Source: Phorcus lineatus
Lineage: Eukaryota; Mollusca; Gastropoda; Trochida; Trochidae
Direction of reading: 5' to 3'
Length of the DNA stretch: 64,000 nt
Assembly (NCBI GenBank): GCA_921293015.1
Contig: OV121097.1
Span: 33,729,929-33,793,928 of the forward strand
Shown here piece after piece: positions 57,201 to 64,000 of the stretch (its first letter is position 1; every line of letters starts with the position of its first letter). The translations under genes were made by a program, and so were the position numbers. The notes under the pieces are model-generated. The model saw nothing but the letters and a program-made list of their open reading frames with translations, ran no database searches and had not been told where the DNA came from.

Positions 57201-58900
57201 CCGATTTTGACCAAAATCGCGGAAAAAGACTAAGTCGAATATATGCATATTGTTGTAGCGAGCGTGATAACTTTCTTAAAAATGCATATTTCTAAACCAA
57301 ACTTTCATCAAATGTACATCACAATGTGTTCTATCGATTGAGCAATACGAATTTCCTGTCAGATTCTTGGTTTGGGCTCCAGATTCGAGCTTAAACAGGT
57401 CCAGATAGCCGATTTTGACCAAAATCGCGGAAAAAGACTAAGTCGAATATATGCATATTGTTGTAGCGAGCGTGATAACTTTCTTAAAAATGCATATTTC
57501 TAAACCAAACTTTCATCAAATGTACTTCACAATGTGTTCTATCGATTGAGCAATACGAATTTCCTGTCAGATTCTTGGTTTGGGCTCCAGATTCGAGCTT
57601 AAACAGGTCCAGATAGCCGATTTTGACCAAAATCGCGGAAAAAGACTAAGTCGAATATATGCATATTGTTGTAGCGAGCGTGATAACTTTCTTAAAAATG
57701 CATATTTCTAAACCAAACTTTCATCAAATGTACATCACAATGTGTTCTATCGATTGAGCAATACGAATTTCCTGTCAGATTCTTGGTTTGGGCTCCAGAT
57801 TCGAGCTTAAACAGGTCCAGATAGCCGATTTTGACCAAAATCGCGGAAAAAGACTAAGTCGAATATATGCATATTGTTGTAGCGAGCGTGATAACTATCT
57901 TAAAAATGCATATTTCTAAACCAAACTTTCATCAAATGTACATCACAATGTGTTCTCTCGATTGCGCAATACGAATTTCCTGTCAGATTCTTGGTTTGGG
58001 CTCCAGATTCGAGCTTAAACAGGTCCAGATAGCCGATTTTGACCAAAATCGCGGAAAAAGACTAAGTCGAATATATGCATATTGTTGTAGCGAGCGTGAT
58101 AACTTTCTTAAAAATGCATATTTCTAAACCAAACTTTCATCAAATGTACATCACAATGTGTTCTATCGATTGAGCAATACGAATTTCCTGTCAGATTCTT
58201 GGTTTGGGCTCCAAAATCGAGCTTAAACAGGTCCAGATAGCCGATTTTGACCAAAATCGCGGAAAAAGACTAAGTCGAATATATGCATATTGTTGTAGCG
58301 AGCGTGATAACTTTCTTAAAAATGCATATTTCTAAACCAAACTTTCATCAAATGTACATCACAATGTGTTCTATCGATTGAGCAATACGAATTTCCTGTC
58401 AGATTCTTGGTTTGGGCTCCAAAATCGAGCTTAAACAGGTCCAGATAGCCGATTTTGACCAAAATCGCGGAAAAAGACTAAGTCGAATATATGCATATTG
58501 TTGTAGCGAGCGTGATAACTTTCTTAAAAATGCATATTTCTAAACCAAACTTTCATCAAATGTACATCACAATGTGTTCTATCGATTGAGCAATACGAAT
58601 TTCCTGTAAGATTCTTGGTTTGGGCTCCAGATTCGAGCTTAAACAGGTCCAGATAGCCGATTTTGACCAAAATCGCGGAAAAAGACTAAGTCGAGTATAT
58701 GCATATTGTTGTAGCGAGCGTGATAACTTTCTTAAAAATGCATATTTCTAAACCAAACTTTCATCAAATGTACATCACAATGTGTTCTATCGATTGAGCA
58801 ATACGAATTTCCTGTCAGATTCTTGGTTTGGGCTCCAGATTCGAGCTTAAACAGGTCCAGATAGCCGATTTTGACCAAAATCGCGGAAAAAGACTAAGTC
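54220..58900. repeat. Four-, five- and eight-monomer higher-order pattern
   Basis: GATTGCGCAATACG occurs with its variant base at about 54,429, 55,469, 56,301 and 57,965, intervals of 1,040, 832 and 1,664 bp (5, 4 and 8 monomers). TGTAAGATTC occurs at 55,069, 55,901, 56,941 and 58,605, intervals of 832, 1,040 and 1,664 bp. The TGTAAG marker returns at about 63,037; after subtracting the 1,521 bases added by the transposon this is 14 monomers minus one base. The TGC variant removes a stop codon and creates incidental 86-codon open frames. Confidence 0.85.
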
Positions 58901-60721
58901 GAATATATGCATATTGTTGTAGCGAGCGTGATAACTTTCTTAAAAATGCATATTTCTAAACCAAACTTTCATCAAATGTACATCACAATGTGTTCTATCG
59001 ATTGAGCAATACGAATTTCCTGTCAGATTCTTGGTTTGGGCTCCAGATTCGAGCTTAAACAGGTCCAGATAGCCGATTTTGACCAAAATCGCGGAAAAAG
59101 ACTAAGTCGAATATATGCATATTGTTGTAGCGAGCGTGATAACTTTCTTAAAAATGCATATTTCTAAACCAAACTTTCATCAAATGTACTTCACAATGTT
59201 TTCTATCGATTGAGCAATACGAATTTCCTGTCAGATTCTTGGTTTGGGCTCCAGATTCGAGCTTAAACAGGTCCAGATAGCCGATTTTGACCAAAATCGC
59301 GGAAAAAGACTAAGTCGAATATATGCATATTGTTGTAGCGAGCGTGATAACTTTCTTAAAAATGCATATTTCTAAACCAAACTTTCATCAAATGTACATC
59401 ACAATGTGTTCTATCGATTGAGCAATACGAATTTCCTGTCAGATTCTTGGTTTGGGCTCCAGATTCGAGCTTAAACAGGTCCAGATAGCCGATTTTGACC
59501 AAAATCGCGGAAAAAGACTAAGTCGAATATATGCATATTGTTGTAGCGAGCGTGATAACTTTCTTAAAAATGCATATTTCTAAACCAAACTTTCATCAAA
59601 TGTACATCACAATGTGTTCTATCGATTGAGCAATACGAATTTCCTGTCAGATTCTTGGTTTGGGCTCCGAAATCGAGCTTAAACAGGTCCAGATAGCCGA
59701 TTTTGACCAAAATCGCGGAAAAAGACTAAGTCGAATATATGCATATTGTTGTAGCGAGCGTGATAACTTTCTTAAAAATGCATATTTCTAAACCAAACTT
59801 TCATCAAATGTACATCACAATGTGTTCTATCGATTGAGCAATACGAATTTCCTGTCAGATTCTTGGTTTGGGCTCCAGATTTGAGCTTAAACAGGTCCAG
59901 ATAGCCGATTTTGACCAAAATCGCAGAAAAAGACTAAGTCGAATATATGCATATTGTTGTAGCGAGCGTGATAACTTTCTTAAAAATGCATATTTCTAAA
60001 CCAAACTTTCATCAAATGTACATCACAATGTGTTCTATCGATTGAGCAATACGAATTTCCTGTCAGATTCTTGGTTTGGGCTCCAGATTTGAGCTTAAAC
60101 AGGTCCAGATAGCCGATTTTGACCAAAATCGCGGAAAAAGACTAAGTCGAATATATGCATATTGTTGTAGCGAGCGTGATAACTTTCTTAAAAATGCATA
60201 TTTCTAAACCAAACTTTCATCAAATGTACATCACAATGTGTTCTATCGATTGAGCAATACGAATTTCCTGTCAGATTCTTGGTTTGGGCTCCAGATTCGA
60301 GCTTAAACAGGTCCAGATAGCCGATTTTGACCAAAATCGCGGAAAAAGACTAAGTCGAATATATGCATATTGTTGTAGCGAGCGTGATAACTTTCTTAAA
60401 AATGCATATTTCTAAACCAAACATTCATCAAATGTACATCACAATGTGTTCTATCGATTGAGCAATACGAATTTCCTGTCAGATTCTTGGTTTGGGCTCC
60501 AAAATCGAGCTTAAACAGGTCCAGATAGCCGATTTTGACCAAAATCGCAGAAAAAGACTAAGTCGAATATATGCATATTGTTGTAGAGAGCGTGATAACT
60601 TTCTTAAAAATGCATATTTCTAAACCAAACTTTCATCAAATGTACATCACAATGTGTTCTATCGATTGAGCAATACGAATTTCCTGTCAGATTCTTGGTT
60701 TGGGCTCCAGATTCGAGCTTA

Positions 60722-60929
60722 AACAGGTCCAGATAGCCGATTTTGACCAAAATCGCGGAAAAAGACTAAGTCGAATATATGCATATTGTTGTAGCGAGCG
60801 TGATAACTTTCTTAAAAATGCATATTTCTAAACCAAACTTTCATCAAATGTACATCACAATGTGTTCTATCGATTGAGCAATACGAATTTCCTGTCAGAT
60901 TCTTGGTTTGGGCTCCAGATTCGAGCTTA
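60722..60929 (+). repeat. Representative 208-bp satellite monomer
   Basis: This is the last intact copy before the transposon and is typical of the right-hand homogeneous zone. Landmarks by monomer position: 1-10 AACAGGTCCA; 16-46 the 31-bp segment that is inverted in some copies elsewhere; 17-23 and 28-34 the hairpin arms CGATTTT and AAAATCG around loop GACC; 56-65 the palindrome ATATGCATAT, which is also where the transposon inserted; 97-102 a second ATGCAT; 149-154 ATCGAT. It has no long reading frame, and most copies carry stops in every frame. Confidence 0.95.
60738..60755. repeat. Hairpin core of the monomer (example copy)
   Basis: Seven-base arms CGATTTT and AAAATCG flank a four-base loop GACC. 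This core is present in nearly every monomer. It is the point where normal and inverted versions of the 31-bp segment appear to have recombined in the 8.1-16.05 kb zone. A role in protein binding or cruciform formation is possible but not shown. Confidence 0.85.
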
Positions 60930-60985
60930 AACAGGTCCAGATAGCCGATTTTGACCAAAATCGCGGAAAAAGACTAAGTCGAATA

Positions 60986-60987
60986 TA
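60986..60987. other. TA target-site duplication, left
   Basis: An empty monomer reads GTCGAATATATGCAT. The left junction reads GTCGAATATA followed by TACTATCC and the right junction reads GGATAGTA followed by TATGCAT, so one TA is duplicated. Confidence 0.9.
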
Positions 60988-61013
60988 TACTATCCCAAAA
61001 AAGTAACGCATAG
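60988..61013. repeat. Left terminal inverted repeat, 26 bp
   Basis: Begins TACTATCCC and ends AACGCATAG. Reverse-complement comparison with the right end gives 24 matches of 26, with mismatches at positions 9 (C/A) and 17 (T/A). Similarity stops beyond base 26. Confidence 0.95.
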
Positions 61014-61313
61014 GTGATTTTTCATAATTGAAATCGAAATATTTTTATTTGTATTATTTTTATTGTCCAAAAAAGTAATGATATTGATGATACTGACAAG
61101 TTGTTTTCGTTTTCTTTTCCAAAAATGGATCTTACATGGAAATGTTGACTTTGGTGAACATTTTAAGGGTAAATCAAAAACGCTTCGCCACAACGCAACA
61201 CGTGCAATTACGAACGTGAAAGTTTTGTGGAAAATGCATGCAGTGTGTGGCTATAAAAAGGGATGCCGCATTCGGATTTGCCACTTGTTTGGAGATTGAT
61301 TGTAAGACACTCC
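61014..61313 (+). other. Transposon 5' non-coding region
   Basis: A 300-bp AT-rich stretch between the left inverted repeat and the likely transposase start. It holds the TATA-like box at 61,252. Short open frames on both strands here have no recognisable content. I see no second set of internal inverted repeats. Confidence 0.75.
61252..61260 (+). promoter_or_regulatory. TATA-like box of the transposase
   Basis: TATAAAAAG lies 54 bp before the ATG at 61,314 and only 2 bp before the ATG at 61,263. With a transcription start expected about 25-30 bp downstream, a transcript would begin near 61,285. That would include the 61,314 start but not the 61,263 one. This is inferred from sequence alone. 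Confidence 0.45.
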
Positions 61314-62312
61314 ATGGTGGCACGTCTTGACGCTATAACAAGAAACATCGCCATCGGAAGACTTCAAGCTGGAGAGTCCCAATGTTCGGTGACAGGACGT
61401 CTCCACGTTAGCCAGAGCACCATTTCAAGACTTTTCGACAGGTTCTTTCAGACCAACACGACAAATGACAGTCCCCGTTCAGGCAGGCCATGTGTCACCA
61501 CACCAGCTCAAGATCGCTACATCCGGGGCATCCATTTGTGTTATCGCACAACTACTGCCGAGAGTACTGCAGGCAACATACCAGAACTGAGAAGAATTTT
61601 AAGCCAGACTGTAGGGAACAGCTTGAGGGAGGATGGATTGAGAGCCAGGAGACCCTACGTTGTCAACGTTCCACGTCGTCAACACCGTGCCAATCGACTT
61701 CGTTGGTGTAACACAGTTGGTGTTTGGAATCTTCGCAACTAGCGCCTAGTTTGGTTCGGTGATGAATCCAGGTTCCTATTGCGGAGGCGAGATGGCAGAA
61801 ACCGTGTTTAATGGCGTCGGAACGAACGTTTTGCCGCTTACTGTGTTCTTGAGGTGGACAGATTTGGTGGAAGCAGCGTTATGATGTGGGCGGCGATATC
61901 GTACACTGGTCGCACCAATTTAATCCACGTTCATGGAAATTTGACGGTCGTACGCTACAGAGACAACATCCTGCAGCCACACACCCTGCCCGTCCAATGT
62001 GAACTGTTCCAGCAGGACAACGCCAGGCCACATGCTGGACGAGTCACTGGAGATTTCCTCGCCAGAAACAACATTAATAAGTTCCAATGATCTGGCTATC
62101 AAGATTTGAATGCAATTGAACATCTTTGGGATGAACTTGATCGACGTCTTCTTCAGCGTCAACAACAGCCTCAAACTCTACAAGAACTGGCTCTATTTGT
62201 GCAGCAGGAGTGGCAGACGATTCCAAAACCAACCATATAGCGTCTAATCCAGTCGATGCCAAGGCGGGTGAGAACTGTCATCAACGCACAAGGTGGCCAC
62301 AACAGATGCTAA
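61314..62312 (+). pseudogene. Tc1-like transposase pseudogene (four in-frame stops)
   Basis: The enzyme would cut the transposon at its inverted repeats and paste it at a TA site. One frame of 333 codons runs from ATG to TAA, close to the usual Tc1 length of about 340, with no frameshift. An N-terminal paired-type helix-turn-helix (about residues 8-45, GRLQAGESQ to STISRLFDRF) is followed by a GRPR-type linker that reads GRPC (57-60), a second helix-turn-helix (about 80-112), and the catalytic domain. Catalytic residues are D150 (FGDESRF), D235 (FQQDNARPH) and E269 (LNAIEHLWDEL). Stops lie at 61,740 (TAG, family Trp), 61,809 (TAA), 62,088 (TGA, Trp of the WP.YSPDLN motif) and 62,238 (TAG, probably Gln). 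One codon is lost before DLN, so 33 rather than 34 residues separate D235 and E269. About three codons seem missing before ELFQQDN. An in-frame ATG at 61,263 is a possible earlier start, but the TATA-like box argues for 61,314. Confidence 0.93.
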
Positions 62313-62480
62313 CTTTCTACGGACGTCTGTGAAATATTGTGAAAGCCATATCTAATGTTTTTACGTAATTTCGTTAATTGATATTTCCTTAAATCTGATG
62401 TAAAACATCACACTTGTAACTTCATTTCCTTTCAATTTATATGCGTTTGAAAATACAACAATTTCTCCTAACAAATCTGG
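62313..62480 (+). other. Transposon 3' non-coding region
   Basis: 168 bp of AT-rich sequence between the transposase stop and the right inverted repeat. No AATAAA polyadenylation signal is visible. I see nothing else in it. Confidence 0.75.
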
Positions 62481-62506
62481 CTATGCGTTTCTTTTTTTGG
62501 ATAGTA
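62481..62506. repeat. Right terminal inverted repeat, 26 bp
   Basis: Begins CTATGCGTTTC and ends TTGGATAGTA. It pairs with the left repeat at 24 of 26 positions. Confidence 0.95.
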
Positions 62507-62508
62507 TA
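62507..62508. other. TA target-site duplication, right
   Basis: Right copy of the duplicated TA, followed by TGCATATTG, the normal continuation of the interrupted monomer. Confidence 0.9.
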
Positions 62509-63122
62509 TGCATATTGTTGTAGCGAGCGTGATAACTTTCTTAAAAATGCATATTTCTAAACCAAACTTTCATCAAATGTACATCACAATGTGTTCTATC
62601 GATTGAGCAATACGAATTTCCTGTCAGATTCTTGGTTTGGGCTCCAGATTCGAGCTTAAACAGGTCCAGATAGCCGATTTTGACCAAAATCGCGGAAAAG
62701 ACTAAGTCGAATATATGCATATTGTTGTAGCGAGCGTGATAACTTTCTTAAAAATGCATATTTCTAAACCAAACTTTCATCAAATGTACATCACAATGTG
62801 TTCTATCGATTGAGCAATACGAATTTCCTGTCAGATTCTTGGTTTGGGCTCCAAAATCGAGCTTAAACAGGTCCAGATAGCCGATTTTGACCAAAATCGC
62901 GGAAAAAGACTAAGTCGAATATATGCATATTGTTGTAGCGAGCGTGATAACTTTCTTAAAAATGCATATTTCTAAACCAAACTTTCATCAAATGTACATC
63001 ACAATGTGTTCTATCGATTGAGCAATACGAATTTCCTGTAAGATTCTTGGTTTGGGCTCCAGATTCGAGCTTAAACAGGTCCAGATAGCCGATTTTGACC
63101 AAAATCGCGGAAAAAGACTAAG

Positions 63123-63132
63123 TACTAGGATA
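63123..63132. other. Possible transposon excision scar in a monomer
   Basis: Where other monomers read AAGTCGAATATATGCAT, this one reads AAGTACTAGGATATGCAT, one base longer. TACTA matches the first bases of the transposon's left end and GGATA matches the inner bases of its right end (GGATAGTA). The site covers monomer positions 50-59, which includes the TA at 57-58 used by the insertion 2.1 kb to the left. Chance or a mis-assembled base run remain possible. Confidence 0.45.
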
Positions 63133-64000
63133 TGCATATTGTTGTAGCGAGCGTGATAACTTTCTTAAAAATGCATATTTCTAAACCAAACTTTCATCAA
63201 ATGTACATCACAATGTGTTCTATCGATTGAGCAATACGAATTTCCTGTCAGATTCTTGGTTTGGGCTCCAGATTCGAGCTTAAACAGGTCCAGATAGCCG
63301 ATTTTGACCAAAATCGCGGAAAAAGACTAAGTCGAATATATGCATATTGTTGTAGCGAGCGTGATAACTTTCTTAAAAATGCATATTTCTAAACCAAACT
63401 TTCATCAAATGTACATCACAATGTGTTCTATCGATTGAGCAATACGAATTTCCTGTCAGATTCTTGGTTTGGGCTCCAGATTCGAGCTTAAACAGGTCCA
63501 GATAGCCGATTTTGACCAAAATCGCGGAAAAAGACTAAGTCGAATATATGCATATTGTTGTAGCGAGCGTGATAACTTTCTTAAAAATGCATATTTCTAA
63601 ACCAAACTTTCATCAAATGTACTTCACAATGTGTTCTATCGATTGAGCAATACGAATTTCCTGTCAGATTCTTGGTTTGGGCTCCAGATTCGAGCTTAAA
63701 CAGGTCCAGATAGCCGATTTTGACCAAAATCGCGGAAAAAGACTAAGTCGAATATATGCATATTGTTGTAGCGAGCGTGATAACTTTCTTAAAAATGCAT
63801 ATTTCTAAACCAAACTTTCATCAAATGTACATCACAATGTGTTCTATCGATTGAGCAATACGAATTTCCTGTCAGATTCTTGGTTTGGGCTCCAGATTCG
63901 AGCTTAAACAGGTCCAGATAGCCGATTTTGACCAAAATCGCGGAAAAAGACTAAGTCGAATATATGCATATTGTTGTAGCGAGCGTGATAACTTTCTTAA

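Larger units (their letters stand above)
1..60987. repeat. Satellite array, 208-bp monomer, left arm (about 293 copies)
   Basis: Head-to-tail tandem repeats of a 208-bp unit run unbroken from the first base to the transposon. With the monomer phased at AACAGGTCCA, copies start at 1, 209 and so on, the last complete one at 60,722. Counting to the partial copy at 60,930 gives 293 units with a net loss of only 15 bp, so length is tightly kept. All copies have the same orientation. The monomer is 37% GC and contains a short hairpin, two ATGCAT sites 39 bp apart, and an ATCGAT. Copies differ mainly at a limited set of positions (for example CAGATAG/CACATAG, CGCGG/CGCAG, GTCGAATA/GTCAAATA/GTCGAAAA, ACATCAC/ACATTAC/ACTTTAC, AATAAA/AATACGA/ACTACGA, TATGGG/TTTGGG). 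I do not recognise the family by name. Confidence 0.98.
50071..60987. repeat. Satellite zone E: homogeneous monomers
   Basis: From here nearly every monomer reads AATACGAATTTCC and TTTGGG, with CGCGG and GTCGAATATA. Adjacent copies differ at only a few bases; a short stretch at about 51,110-51,560 still has left-hand types. The contrast with the mosaic zones suggests recent local amplification. The zone continues to the right of the transposon. Confidence 0.88.
60988..62506 (+). mobile_element. Tc1/mariner-type transposon, 1,519 bp, inactive
   Basis: A single insertion splits a satellite monomer after position 58. It has terminal inverted repeats, a flanking TA duplication and one internal transposase frame on the plus strand, the standard architecture of the Tc1 branch of the IS630-Tc1-mariner superfamily. 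Because TA also occurs at the element ends, the element may be taken as 1,519 bp (TACTATCC to GGATAGTA) or 1,515 bp (60,990-62,504). The known empty monomer makes the insertion unambiguous. The transposase is broken by four stop codons, so the copy is non-autonomous; its ends look good enough that it could have been moved by an enzyme from another copy. I saw no second copy in the window. Confidence 0.96.
62507..64000. repeat. Satellite array, right arm (about 7 copies)
   Basis: The interrupted monomer resumes at TATGCATATTG and the array continues past the window end with zone E-type copies. The first complete stretch has one A fewer in the A run (GGAAAAGACT, about 62,694-62,702), giving a 207-bp unit. 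The monomer starting at 63,074 has the anomalous sequence described at 63,123. The other copies are ordinary 208-bp units. Confidence 0.96.

Noticed and set aside
54331-58127. Four 86-codon open frames on the plus strand (54,331; 55,371; 56,203; 57,867)
   Set aside because: They are the same satellite frame, opened only because one variant base turns the usual TGA (GATTGAGC) into TGC (GATTGCGC). Nearly every other monomer has the stop, and there is no promoter, domain or codon bias.
60722-60929. tRNA-like or SINE-like B box (AGATTCGAGC) in the monomer
   Set aside because: It lacks the GG before and CC after of the TTCGA loop, no A box lies at the right distance, no cloverleaf forms, and some monomers read CCAAAATCGAG. 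It does not support a tRNA or a tRNA-derived element.
1-60987. CRISPR-like periodicity
   Set aside because: The repeated unit is the full 208 bp with no unique spacers and no cas genes, so it is tandem satellite DNA.
60990-61299. Short open frames of 67 codons (minus) and 78 codons (plus) in the transposon 5' region
   Set aside because: They lie in AT-rich non-coding sequence upstream of the transposase, show no family resemblance, and one runs into the transposon end.
61490-61711. 73-codon plus-strand frame inside the transposase
   Set aside because: It is out of frame with the helix-turn-helix and catalytic motifs, so it is a shadow of the real frame.
62016-62120. A new DD33E transposase class
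   Set aside because: The shortened spacing coincides with a damaged WP..SPDLN motif and a stop codon nine codons after the Asn of DNARPH's neighbourhood ends, within a pseudogene; loss of one codon during decay is the simpler explanation.
61920-62262. Minus-strand open frames of 84 and 62 codons in the transposon
   Set aside because: They are antisense shadows of the transposase frame with no recognisable content.

Overview
The window is almost entirely one satellite DNA array, interrupted once by a dead Tc1/mariner-type DNA transposon. It suggests a eukaryote, most probably a metazoan: about 300 head-to-tail copies of a 208-bp monomer, no host gene, no bacterial-style coding, and a Tc1-like element with a TA target duplication. 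I cannot name the species. An invertebrate fits the transposase type and the lack of CpG depletion in the monomer (37% GC, 9 CpG per 208 bp), but this is weak inference. Tandem arrays of this size usually sit in pericentromeric, subtelomeric or other heterochromatin; nothing here decides which.

Layout, with boundaries judged by eye from diagnostic variants. (1) 1-8,110: mosaic monomers, mostly with AATAAA(A/C)AATTCC and TATGGG variants, containing a 10-monomer (2,080-bp) higher-order repeat. (2) 8,111-16,060: a zone where one monomer in every few carries a rearranged 31-bp segment, either cleanly inverted or in two recombinant forms of 22 and 40 bp. (3) 16,061-25,200: a third mosaic zone marked by CACTACG, ACTTTAC and GACGAAAATC variants. 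(4) 25,200-50,070: multi-kilobase nested duplications, including a block of about 4.3-4.7 kb present three times and other pairs offset by about 10.6 and 12.3 kb. (5) 50,071-64,000: a much more homogeneous zone (ATACGAATTTCC, TTTGGG) with 4-, 5- and 8-monomer spacing of markers. Within it a single 1,519-bp Tc1-like element occupies 60,988-62,506.

The transposon has 26-bp terminal inverted repeats (24/26 identical), a TA duplication proved by the hundreds of empty monomers around it, a TATA-like box, and a transposase reading frame that runs through without a frameshift. That frame has four internal stop codons and a one-codon loss that reduces the Tc1 DD34E spacing to DD33E, so this copy cannot make a working enzyme. 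About 0.6 kb downstream, one monomer has an odd sequence at exactly the same monomer position as the insertion; it looks like pieces of both transposon ends and may be an excision scar.

The only genetic activity visible is DNA turnover: unequal exchange at several scales, a small inversion spread by amplification, and one transposon insertion. No RNA gene, CRISPR array or functional protein-coding gene is supported.
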